A stretch of DNA of 64,000 bases, taken from assembly GCF_006345825.1 (NCBI RefSeq), contig NZ_VCIX01000076.1, positions 45,980 through 109,979 of the forward strand, in the 5' to 3' direction. A model generated the notes under the pieces. That model was given only the letters and a program-made list of their open reading frames with translations. It made no database searches and was not told the DNA's origin. Below, one piece after another: positions 36,529 to 45,052 of the stretch; position 1 is the stretch's first letter, and every line of letters begins with the position of its first letter. The stretch comes from Paenibacillus paridis. GTDB taxonomy: Bacteria > Bacillota > Bacilli > Paenibacillales > Paenibacillaceae. The translations under genes and the position numbers were made by a program.

Positions 36529-37422
36529 ATGTTAAACGCGATCAAACAAATAGGCGCTTCCGATAAATTAGTCATTACCACTGTGTATGTGATCGTTACG
36601 TCATTCGCGTTATTTTCTTTTATTCCATTTTGGCTCGTTATTGTGAATTCGTTCGCATCCGAAAGTGAACTAGGTCTACATGGCTTTAGTCTCCTGCCAA
36701 GCAAATGGTCACTCGATGCGTACCGGTACTTGCTAACAGGCAATCAAATTTATTATAGCTACGGTGTGACGTTATTCGTGACGATCGTAGGTACTGTGCT
36801 CGCTGTACTCATTACCGCGATGTTCGCATACGTGCTGGCCCATCCGAAAATCAGGTACAAAAACCAGCTCGCGTTTTTTACTTATTTTACGATTTTGTTC
36901 GGTACGGGGCTTGTCGGCTTCTATATTGTGATCTCGATGTGGTTGGGGCTCAAGGACAGCATATGGTCGATGATCCTGCCATCGCTTATTAATCCATTTT
37001 ACACGTTCATCTTAGTTTCATTCTTCCGTACGCTTCCCTTCGAAATTTACGAATCGGCTGTCATGGATGGAGCAGGTGATTATCGGATTTTCTTCCGCAT
37101 TATGTGGCCGATTTCGGTGCCGGCAATCGCGACGATCAGTTTGTTTTATGCGATTTTTTATTGGAACGACTGGTGGCTAGCCTTGCTGTTTGTCGACAAT
37201 TACAAATTGCAGCCGCTTCAGCTTATGATTAGGCAGCTCATTTCCAATCTCAATATCTTGTCATACATTCAAGGCAGTCCCGGTTCTTATGGAGGGGGAT
37301 TGCCGAATCAAGGCGTACGGCTCGCGACGGTTTGCTTGACGATCGGTCCGATCGTATTTCTGTACCCCTATATTCAGAGGTACTTCGTAAAGGGATTAAC
37401 TATTGGTTCGGTGAAAGGTTAA
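36529..37422 (+). CDS. CUT1 ABC transporter permease, YtcP type
   Basis: 297 residues, about six transmembrane helices, EAA loop YESAVMDGAGDY and the family ending FVKGLTIGSVKG. ATG 36529 follows SD AAGGAGGG; gap to the preceding gene is 22 bases. Partner of the permease before it. Confidence 0.93.
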   Translation: MLNAIKQIGASDKLVITTVYVIVTSFALFSFIPFWLVIVNSFASESELGLHGFSLLPSKWSLDAYRYLLTGNQIYYSYGVTLFVTIVGTVLAVLITAMFAYVLAHPKIRYKNQLAFFTYFTILFGTGLVGFYIVISMWLGLKDSIWSMILPSLINPFYTFILVSFFRTLPFEIYESAVMDGAGDYRIFFRIMWPISVPAIATISLFYAIFYWNDWWLALLFVDNYKLQPLQLMIRQLISNLNILSYIQGSPGSYGGGLPNQGVRLATVCLTIGPIVFLYPYIQRYFVKGLTIGSVKG

Positions 37423-37458
37423 TAGATGATGGGATTAAACCCAGTGGAGGTTAACGAT

Positions 37459-38976
37459 ATGACAAAATGGTCCAAACTAAGCGCTGCGCTTCTCATAATC
37501 GCTTTGCTCATTACCGCTTGTTCTCGTAATGCTGGGGAAGAGCCCGGAAACGGAAATAATGGACAGAAGGCTTCTACAGATCCCGTGACGCTGAAGATTG
37601 TTATGCCAGGAGATCGTCCTGCCGATATGGATAAGGTTATCGCGGAAATCGAGAATAGAATGAAGGGTACGCTCAATGTAAAGCTCGACGTCATCTTTTC
37701 CTCTTGGTCGGACATTCATCAGAAAACGCAGATCATGCTTACGAGCGGTGAGCCGGTCGACTTGATGTTCGAAGCCCCTTGGATGCATTTAGACAGCATG
37801 GCATCGGCAGGTTATTATGAGCCGCTAGAGGAATTGCTTAACGAATACGGCAAAAATATAGTGGCGGCGCGCCCGCAGCAAATGTGGGACGCAAACAAAA
37901 TTAACGGCCAAGTGCTCGCCATTCCGCTCGGAAATTCTTTTTACAAACCAACGACCTATTATATCCGCAAGGACTTAAGAGAAAAGCTCGATTTGCCGCC
38001 TATGCAATCCTATGATGATATTATCTCGTTTGCTAGAAAGGTTCAGCAGCAGTTCCCTGACATCACACCAATGACGCCGCAAACACAAATTCCAATGTCG
38101 GAGGTGCATTTCCGATTAGCGCAAGGAACCGATGTTATGATGACGCCGATGTTGACTGATTTTATCCTCTATAGGGCTCCGAATTCGCCGATTATCCGTA
38201 ATATGTTGGATGACCCTAGCCCGGTGATTTGGAGCGCGATTGAGAACGCACGCAAGCTTTATCAGGACAAAATCATTAATCCAGACGTGATGGCGATCAA
38301 AGACCCCGATAACTGGGTGACGACTCATCCTACAGCAGTTTACTTAGCGACGGATTTTGGCTTAAAAGCCGACCTGGCCAAGAAGCTGCTCTCTAACTTG
38401 CCGGGTTCGGATCTAGAATCGTATACACTTTTCGATCCGACGCCGGGTAAAAATTCGTCGACATTCAAGCAGTGGAATTTCATGACCGTTCCGAAATCGA
38501 GCAAACACAAAAAAGAAGCGATCCAATTTCTCGATTGGGCAAACGCCTCTCAAGAAAAATATGATCTGCTAGCGTATGGAATCAAGGGCGTGAACTGGGA
38601 AGACGCAGGGGATCGGCAGTATAGGATGTTGACGCCGGACAAATACCCATGGTTCCCGTACGACTGGATTTGGAATCCGAAATTCGACCGCCTTGATGCC
38701 AGTCAAGAGCCCTCCGCTATCGAGCTAAATCGGTTTATCATGAACGCGGACAACTTTACGGTCGATGTACTGACAGGCTTTAACTTTGATACAAGCGCTG
38801 TTCAGAATGAGCTTTCCCAATTTTACGCATTGGAAAATCAATACTTGCTGCCGATTTACAACGGTGCGGTTGATCTGGATACGTATTGGAAGGAGTTTTC
38901 CGAGAAGGCCGGTCCCGCAATCAAAAAAATTCAGGAAGAAGGGCAAAAACAAATCGACGAATTCCTGAACAAGTAG
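37459..38976 (+). CDS. Extracellular solute-binding lipoprotein with DUF3502-like C-terminus
   Basis: 505 residues. Lipoprotein signal with lipobox ITAC, family-1 binding fold, and a C-terminal segment (NFDTSAVQNELSQ...) that resembles DUF3502, an addition found in some Paenibacillus sugar receptors. ATG 37459 follows SD GTGGAGG; ATG 37426 upstream in frame has none. Ligand probably an acetylated amino-sugar oligosaccharide, judging by the deacetylases in the same operon (inference). Confidence 0.9.
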   Translation: MTKWSKLSAALLIIALLITACSRNAGEEPGNGNNGQKASTDPVTLKIVMPGDRPADMDKVIAEIENRMKGTLNVKLDVIFSSWSDIHQKTQIMLTSGEPVDLMFEAPWMHLDSMASAGYYEPLEELLNEYGKNIVAARPQQMWDANKINGQVLAIPLGNSFYKPTTYYIRKDLREKLDLPPMQSYDDIISFARKVQQQFPDITPMTPQTQIPMSEVHFRLAQGTDVMMTPMLTDFILYRAPNSPIIRNMLDDPSPVIWSAIENARKLYQDKIINPDVMAIKDPDNWVTTHPTAVYLATDFGLKADLAKKLLSNLPGSDLESYTLFDPTPGKNSSTFKQWNFMTVPKSSKHKKEAIQFLDWANASQEKYDLLAYGIKGVNWEDAGDRQYRMLTPDKYPWFPYDWIWNPKFDRLDASQEPSAIELNRFIMNADNFTVDVLTGFNFDTSAVQNELSQFYALENQYLLPIYNGAVDLDTYWKEFSEKAGPAIKKIQEEGQKQIDEFLNK

Positions 38977-39011
38977 CGTCATAGAGAAACAGAGGGAGAG
39001 GGGAGGATTAC

Positions 39012-41285
39012 ATGCGTAAATACATCCAAGCTGAGGCTTACCTGCACGTCTTTCTGATATTGGTTATTTTGTTCAGCATGACCGTTATTCCCTTCTCCTT
39101 CTATTTATCGAACCAATATTCCAAGTATGCTGCGCAGGAGCTTGAGCGAAATGACCGTTATAAGCTGGAACAAACGAAAGAAAATCTTGTCTTTACGTTC
39201 GACCGCCTGAAACGGGTAACGCTTAGCCTATATGAAGAGCCGGAAATTAGGACATGGGTACAATTGCGGGAAGAAGATTCGTTCGCACTTAACGGCATGG
39301 TGCAATTATTGAAGAAAAGACTCGTTAATGAGCCTTTCATCGAATCCGTTGTTGTGTACAACGCCAACCTAGGACGCGTATTTGATTATGATACGGGGAT
39401 GCTTCCGGCTTATGAAATGCTGATTGATGGCATGGAAGAGCTCGTGCAAGGGGACTCTCCTAATTATTTTCATATGACCAAGCTGCTGTTCCAAGGCCAA
39501 AAAGGTCTTGCCATCCTGCTGCCGTTCGGACTTGAGAAAGACCGTTCGAAGAGCTTTTTGGTTATTCGGTTGAACAGTGATGCCATTCAGAAGTCTATGC
39601 TGCAGCTGAACAAGGATAGCGGCGTATTCATTCATGTGGCAGATGGCAATGGTGAGCCCATTATTGGCCAATCTGACGAGGGCCTGCTCCATCAGTTGAG
39701 TGAGCAGGACAAGAAACAGCGCAAAGAAACATTCCGAACAAGCGTCCAAGACAGCCAGTGGATCGTTTCCTATGATTTGGCAGGTGTTGAGGATTGGACG
39801 ATCTATTACTCGGCAAGAATGGACGACTGGTTCCGTAAAGTGGAATCTTTTAAGCACAAAATTTTGTATTCGTTTCTCGGGTTATTGCTATCGTTAATCG
39901 TGATCTTGTTTTGGAATGCGAGAAGCTATCATCGTCCAGTCAGCCAGTTGGCAAGGCAAATATCCAGCATGGTCGAAATGGCCACGGACAGCGGCTGGAG
40001 AAGAAGGCTGCTGCCGAAGAACGAGGTTCATCAGATTCAGCAAGGCTTCGGGATTCTCTCAGAGAGGATTGAGCAGTTGAGCCAGTCGGTTCAGGATGGA
40101 CGGCTTAGGCAGAAGGAAGACGACTTGCGCGAATGGGTCAATGAAGGCAAGCTGGAAGGCCCGGCCCGCAAGCGGCTTCAGGAAGCCAGTACGATTCTGG
40201 ATTACACCAGCATCGTTGTCGCGGTATGCAGAATCGATTCCTATATGGCGTTATCCGAGAAATATGATTTCTCCTCCCGCAAAACGCTTAAGGGCACGAT
40301 CGTCAATATCGCCTGCGAGACCGTTGCCCACAAGGCATGGAAGGTAGAAAGCATTGATTTTGGAGGCAATCATCTCGTCTTTATTATCGGAGTCAGTGCC
40401 GAAGGAGATAAGAAGGAGCTGCCGCACTGCTTCGAAGAAATTAATGACCGTGTGCACAAGTGGCTGAAGCTAAATCTGACTGTTGGATTAAGTGAGCTCC
40501 AGAAGCCGGACTGCGACATGAAAGCTGTCTACGACAAGGTTTTTCAGCTTGCAACGCTTAGCTTTATCGATGGAAAGAGCCGTATTTATCAAGAATCAGA
40601 ATACGAAAACGAAGCAAGAAGCTCGGTACAATTACCCGACAATACAATTCCACCAGAACTCATTGACTCCATTCGGTTAGGACAGACCGATAAGGCGAAG
40701 CGCTTGTTGGACGAAGCTGCGAACAGGCTGCGCCAAATGTCTTATGACGAATGCAAGCTGCAACTAACATTCCTGATCTATCACTTGTACAAGGCATTCG
40801 GCAAAGTAATGAATTCCTCTAGCATGAACGGCATTCGCTCGGAGCTGGATCGATTTAACACGCTGGATGAAGCGATGGATAAGCTGAAGGAAGATACCGA
40901 GGTTATTATAGGCAGCTTGTATGAGCGCCGCGTGGGTGACAGAAGAGACGAGCGAGTGGAGGAAATGCTTCAATATTTGAGGCTTAACATTCATAATCCT
41001 ATGCTAACGATCGATGAAATGGCTAATCACGTATCACTATCCGTCAATTATGCCCGCACGCTATTCAAAGAGCGGACAGGAATTACGGTTGCGGGTTATA
41101 TCCTGAATGAGCGCATTCAACTCGTCAAGTATTTGCTCGTCCAAACGGACAAGACGATTGCTGAGATTGCTGCACAGTCAGGGTTCCAATCAAGAAGCAC
41201 ATTTTTCACCGTGTTCAAAAAAGAAGTAGGCGTTACGCCGAGCGATTACCGCTCGAATCTGAAGGGAGCTATCATGAATGAGTGA
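39012..41285 (+). CDS. Membrane-bound AraC-family regulator with extracellular sensor
   Basis: 757 residues: transmembrane helix about 10-31, extracellular region about 35-275, second helix about 278-298, a cytoplasmic linker region, and AraC helix-turn-helix pair from about 650. It is a one-component relative of YesM/YesN, in which sensor and DNA-binding domain are one protein and no phospho-acceptor domain is present. ATG 39012 follows GGGGAGGA. It overlaps the next gene by eight bases. Expected to control its own operon in response to an extracellular glycan or loaded receptor. Confidence 0.92.
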   Translation: MRKYIQAEAYLHVFLILVILFSMTVIPFSFYLSNQYSKYAAQELERNDRYKLEQTKENLVFTFDRLKRVTLSLYEEPEIRTWVQLREEDSFALNGMVQLLKKRLVNEPFIESVVVYNANLGRVFDYDTGMLPAYEMLIDGMEELVQGDSPNYFHMTKLLFQGQKGLAILLPFGLEKDRSKSFLVIRLNSDAIQKSMLQLNKDSGVFIHVADGNGEPIIGQSDEGLLHQLSEQDKKQRKETFRTSVQDSQWIVSYDLAGVEDWTIYYSARMDDWFRKVESFKHKILYSFLGLLLSLIVILFWNARSYHRPVSQLARQISSMVEMATDSGWRRRLLPKNEVHQIQQGFGILSERIEQLSQSVQDGRLRQKEDDLREWVNEGKLEGPARKRLQEASTILDYTSIVVAVCRIDSYMALSEKYDFSSRKTLKGTIVNIACETVAHKAWKVESIDFGGNHLVFIIGVSAEGDKKELPHCFEEINDRVHKWLKLNLTVGLSELQKPDCDMKAVYDKVFQLATLSFIDGKSRIYQESEYENEARSSVQLPDNTIPPELIDSIRLGQTDKAKRLLDEAANRLRQMSYDECKLQLTFLIYHLYKAFGKVMNSSSMNGIRSELDRFNTLDEAMDKLKEDTEVIIGSLYERRVGDRRDERVEEMLQYLRLNIHNPMLTIDEMANHVSLSVNYARTLFKERTGITVAGYILNERIQLVKYLLVQTDKTIAEIAAQSGFQSRSTFFTVFKKEVGVTPSDYRSNLKGAIMNE

Positions 41286-42117
41286 ATCGTTAAATGTGAT
41301 TGTTATATTCGCGCATCCAGACGAGGGAGAGAAGTATGCCGGAGGCACGTCAGCTCTGCTTGCCAGGCGCGGCCATCGGGTGAAGTTTCTGTCGCTTACT
41401 AATGGAGACGGAGGGCATTTTCGATTATCGGGAGAGGAGCTTGTGCTTCGAAGAGCGGAGGAGGCTATGAAAGCGCAAGCTGCCTTAGGCATTGCTGATT
41501 ACGAGATTCTGGGCAACCGGGATGGGTCACTGCTGCCGACGCTTGAGCTGCGCAACGCCATTATTAAACGGATTAGGGAGTGGGAGGCGGATGTCGTCAT
41601 TACATTCCATCCGGAAGGAGGCGTCCATGCAGACAACCGGTATGCAGGCAAGGCGGTAAGCGATGCCGCGGCGTTCGTAGCGTTTGTTCCGAATGTCGTT
41701 CCGGAAACAAGAGACTTACGCAAATCGCCGCTGTATTTGCTTATGCCGGACTATTCTATGAAGAAGAAATACAGCGCAGATATTGTCATCGGAATCGATG
41801 AAGCGCTGGAGAGCAAGCTGCTTGGCTGCGGCGCACATGAGTCGCAGTTTTTCGAATATCAGCCATGGACGAAAGGAAGGCTTGATGAGGTACCCGCAGC
41901 CTGGGAGGATAGACGAGAGTGGCTGCTGCGCGACCTATCAGATTTTCTGCACGTTTCGAAAGAGATGACACCATCGCTCGTGGAATTGTACGGGGAGTTG
42001 GAGGCGGGCCGCTTTCAATACGCTGAGCCGTTCGAGCTCGCTTCCTACAACTCGGGTTCGACAGTAGAGCGGGTTCGCGTGTTTATTGAGAGTTTGACGG
42101 AAGAGGTGATCGTGTGA
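41278..42117 (+). CDS. PIG-L (LmbE-like) family deacetylase, paralogue 1
   Basis: 279 residues of the zinc-dependent N-acetyl-sugar deacetylase family (PF02585): AHPDE at residues 12-16 carries two metal ligands and the catalytic acid/base, and HPEGGVHADN supplies the further histidine. Family members remove acetyl from GlcNAc-type sugars (GlcNAc-PI, GlcNAc-malate/BshB, mycothiol precursors). SD GAAGGGAG lies inside the regulator gene. About half of its residues match the next gene, so the two arose by duplication. No signal peptide, so it acts on imported substrate. Confidence 0.9.
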   Translation: MSESLNVIVIFAHPDEGEKYAGGTSALLARRGHRVKFLSLTNGDGGHFRLSGEELVLRRAEEAMKAQAALGIADYEILGNRDGSLLPTLELRNAIIKRIREWEADVVITFHPEGGVHADNRYAGKAVSDAAAFVAFVPNVVPETRDLRKSPLYLLMPDYSMKKKYSADIVIGIDEALESKLLGCGAHESQFFEYQPWTKGRLDEVPAAWEDRREWLLRDLSDFLHVSKEMTPSLVELYGELEAGRFQYAEPFELASYNSGSTVERVRVFIESLTEEVIV

Positions 42118-42941
42118 AGGACATCCTTCGAATCATAGTCATCGCTGCTCATCCGGATGAGCCCGAAATTTACGCTGGGGGCACGACGGCATTGTTGGCC
42201 GAAAGAGGGCATCAGGTGAAATATCTCTCCTTGACCAACGGGGATGCTGGGCATTATGAGATGTCAGGCGAAGCGCTTGCCAAGCGAAGAGCTTCCGAAG
42301 CGATGGAAGCGGCTAAGCACTTAGGCGTTGCGGAATATGAGATCCTTGACAACCATGACGGAGCGCTGCTTCCAACGTTGGAACTAAGGGAAGCAGTCAT
42401 TCAGCGAATTCGTTCCTGGAAGGCGGATATCGTCATTGCCTTTCATCCGGAAGGGGGAACGCATACGGATAATCGATATGCGGGGCGGGTCGTCGCTGAT
42501 GCTTCCGCCTTCGTAGCCAAAGTGCCGAATATCGTTCCGGATACGCCTTGTTTGGATGATTCGCCGCTGTTTCTGCTGATGCCGGATTACTCCATGCGCA
42601 CATCGTATAGTGCGGATATCGTCATCGATATCGGTCAAGTGCTGGAGAAGAAGCTGCTTGCCTGTCACTCCCATGCTACTCAGTTCTATGAGTTTGCCCC
42701 GTTTGAGCAGGGGATAACGAAACCGGTGCCGCATGATTGGGAAGGGAAGCGGCAGTTTATATTGGAAGGGTGGTCGACGTTCTTCCAGGTATCGAACGAA
42801 ATGCTTCCGGCGCTTGAGCGGAATTACGGAATTGAAGAGGCTGGGAAAGTTAGATTCGCAGAACCGTTCGAATATGCGGATTATAATGCGGGTGGACTAA
42901 CAGAGCAGAGATTGAAGCTCCTTTCAAGGCTGCGCGGCTAA
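42114..42941 (+). CDS. PIG-L (LmbE-like) family deacetylase, paralogue 2
   Basis: 275 residues with AHPDE near residue 12 and HPEGGTHTDN. GTG 42114 overlaps the stop of paralogue 1 and has SD GAGGTGATC. Keeps all metal and catalytic motifs, so both copies are probably active, perhaps on different positions or chain lengths. Ends the importer operon. Confidence 0.9.
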   Translation: MKDILRIIVIAAHPDEPEIYAGGTTALLAERGHQVKYLSLTNGDAGHYEMSGEALAKRRASEAMEAAKHLGVAEYEILDNHDGALLPTLELREAVIQRIRSWKADIVIAFHPEGGTHTDNRYAGRVVADASAFVAKVPNIVPDTPCLDDSPLFLLMPDYSMRTSYSADIVIDIGQVLEKKLLACHSHATQFYEFAPFEQGITKPVPHDWEGKRQFILEGWSTFFQVSNEMLPALERNYGIEEAGKVRFAEPFEYADYNAGGLTEQRLKLLSRLRG

Positions 42942-42948
42942 AACGTAT

Positions 42949-42986
42949 AAGGACCGCTGGGTGAGTAGCCCAGCGGTCCTTATTTT
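42949..42986 (+). terminator. Rho-independent terminator of the importer-deacetylase operon
   Basis: AAGGACCGCTGGG pairs perfectly with CCCAGCGGTCCTT around a seven-base loop, followed by ATTTT. Confidence 0.92.
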
Positions 42987-43029
42987 ACATGAAAAAAACA
43001 GAGAAAATAAGCGTGATGCGGCCCCTCTA

Positions 43030-43058
43030 TTTACAAAATAAGGATCATATACTATAAT
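43030..43058 (+). promoter_or_regulatory. Sigma-A promoter of the TetR/efflux operon
   Basis: TTTACA (43030-43035) and TATAAT (43053-43058) are separated by 17 bases, directly before the TetR operator. Confidence 0.85.
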
Positions 43059-43066
43059 TCCTTTTA

Positions 43067-43085
43067 TAGACCGACGGTCGGTCTA
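43067..43085. promoter_or_regulatory. TetR-family operator (TAGACCGAC-G-GTCGGTCTA)
   Basis: A perfect 9-1-9 palindrome starting nine bases after the -10 box and ending six bases before the SD of the TetR gene. Position and symmetry are those of an autoregulatory operator; the GACCGAC half-site is common in TetR-family efflux regulators. Confidence 0.9.
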
Positions 43086-43103
43086 AAGAACGGAGGAACC
43101 CTG

Positions 43104-43766
43104 ATGAGAACGCTCAAAGAGCCGGAAGAACGAAAAAATGAAATATTGGATACGGCGGAAGCTTTATTCCATAGCAAGGGATACGACAAGACAACGATTA
43201 ACGATATTTTGAAAGAGATCGGTATCGCCAAAGGAACCTTCTATTATTACTTCAAATCAAAAGAAGAAGTGATGGATGCGATCGTCGTCAGGATTGTGGA
43301 TAGCGGAGTGCTGGCAGCCAAAGAAATCGCCGCCAACGCGAGCCTTACCGTCCACGAAAAGTTCCTATACATCATGCTCGCGCAAAAGCCGGCATCCAAC
43401 AGCTCAAAAAGCCAACTGATTGAAACGCTGCATGACGTCAACAACGCCCAAATGCATCAAAAGAGCTTATCAGAAACGGTGCGGAAGCTGACTCCTATTT
43501 TGCAGGAGGTTACGGAGCAAGGAATACAAGAAAAGCTGTTTGCCACGCCGTACCCCAGGGAAGCAATAGAGCTACTGCTTGTAACTGCTGTGACCCTTTT
43601 TGACGAGGGCATATTCAACTGGCAGCCACAGGAGCTATCTCAAAAAATTGCAGGCTTCATTCATGCCATGGAAACGCTGCTTGGTGCAGAGAAAGGCAGC
43701 TTCGCTTACGTGGCTAGGCTGTTTGAACAAGCGGACCCGGCGGACGGTAAGCCGAATGGCGAATAA
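43104..43766 (+). CDS. TetR/AcrR-family transcriptional regulator
   Basis: 220 residues: N-terminal helix-turn-helix (TTINDILKEIGIAKGTFYYYF near 30-50) and a helical ligand-binding domain. ATG 43104 follows SD CGGAGG. It overlaps the MFS gene by eleven bases and presumably represses this operon through the palindrome at 43067-43085 until an inducer binds. Confidence 0.93.
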   Translation: MRTLKEPEERKNEILDTAEALFHSKGYDKTTINDILKEIGIAKGTFYYYFKSKEEVMDAIVVRIVDSGVLAAKEIAANASLTVHEKFLYIMLAQKPASNSSKSQLIETLHDVNNAQMHQKSLSETVRKLTPILQEVTEQGIQEKLFATPYPREAIELLLVTAVTLFDEGIFNWQPQELSQKIAGFIHAMETLLGAEKGSFAYVARLFEQADPADGKPNGE

Positions 43767-45036
43767 TGCGTTTCGAAAGTTTATCATTCTATGGTTCGGG
43801 GAACTGGTCTCCAGTATCGGCAGCGGCTTAACCGCGTTTGGCTTAGGGGTTTACGTCTTCCAGACGACCCATTCCGCCACGGCGGTTTCACTGGTAACGC
43901 TGTGCACCTTTTTGCCGATGATTCTGTTAAGTCCTGTTGGCGGGGTATTGGCGGACCGATTCGATCGACGGCTCATGATGCTGCTAGGTGATGGGGGTTC
44001 GGCGCTTGGGCTCATTTATATTGTCATCGTCATGCTCTCAGGCGAGGCACAGCTTTGGCAGCTCTGTGTGGGAGTGACGATCAGCTCTCTATTCGCATCG
44101 TTGACCGATCCGGCTTATAAAGCGACGATTACCGATTTGCTGCCCGAAGAACAATTTGCGAAAGCGAGCGGACTGGTGCAGCTTGCCGGCTCCTCTAAGT
44201 ATTTACTTTCTCCTGTCCTCGCGGGCATGCTGCTTGCTGTGGTGGATATCGAGGCACTTCTGATTATCGATATAAGCACGGTAGTTATCACGATTATTAC
44301 GATTTCCGCCGTTCGCCGAAGCTTGGTTACTAAATCTAACTCTGTCAGCAAGAAGCAGTTCAGTTTAGCAAAGGACTTGAAAGAGGGCTGGCAAGTTCTT
44401 GTTTCTAGAAAAGGAGTCTTCGCGCTCACGCTGCTGCTGACCGTAGTCACCTTTTATATGGGCATTTTGCAAACTTTATTTACGCCCATGGTGCTCCCGC
44501 TATCTAACGCCAAGACATTAGGAATCGTCCAATCGGTCAGTGCGACTGGGCTACTGCTTGGCAGCTTGTTTATTGGTATCTTCAGCGTTAATCAACAGTA
44601 TGCACGAGTGCTTTCCGCTGGACTTTTTGTCACTGGCATTTTCTTCTCGCTTATTGGAGTATCAACGAATATTTATGTAATCGCAGCCGCAGGCTTTCTG
44701 TTTTTTGCGACCTTGCCTTTCGTTAATACAAGCGCAGATGTATTGATTCGAAAAAACATACCAAACGAAGCACAAGGCAGGGCTTGGGGAATGATCGGAG
44801 TGGTTTCCCAATTCGGCTATATTGCTGCGTATGCATCGGCAGGCCTTTTATCCGACTATGTATTTAATCCTCTGATGGTTGAAGGTGGGGGGCTAGCTTC
44901 CACGGTTGGAAAATGGATCGGCAGCGGCCAAGGGCGCGGCATTGCCTTATTATTTGTAGTTTCTGGCATTTTGGTCATGGCATTAGCTCTTGTTATGACA
45001 AGGCTGAAGTCGATTCGGTCGCTGGAAACGAAGTAA
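43756..45036 (+). CDS. MFS transporter (drug-efflux type)
   Basis: 426 residues with about twelve transmembrane helices; motif A-like GGVLADRFDRRLMM between helices 2 and 3. ATG 43756 lies within the end of the TetR gene; longer frames read back through TetR and lack a sensible start. Resembles the macrolide-efflux-like MFS_3 group. Substrate unknown; TetR control suggests toxic small molecules. Confidence 0.88.
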   Translation: MANNAFRKFIILWFGELVSSIGSGLTAFGLGVYVFQTTHSATAVSLVTLCTFLPMILLSPVGGVLADRFDRRLMMLLGDGGSALGLIYIVIVMLSGEAQLWQLCVGVTISSLFASLTDPAYKATITDLLPEEQFAKASGLVQLAGSSKYLLSPVLAGMLLAVVDIEALLIIDISTVVITIITISAVRRSLVTKSNSVSKKQFSLAKDLKEGWQVLVSRKGVFALTLLLTVVTFYMGILQTLFTPMVLPLSNAKTLGIVQSVSATGLLLGSLFIGIFSVNQQYARVLSAGLFVTGIFFSLIGVSTNIYVIAAAGFLFFATLPFVNTSADVLIRKNIPNEAQGRAWGMIGVVSQFGYIAAYASAGLLSDYVFNPLMVEGGGLASTVGKWIGSGQGRGIALLFVVSGILVMALALVMTRLKSIRSLETK

Positions 45037-45052
45037 GGAAAGGAGGTCTAAC

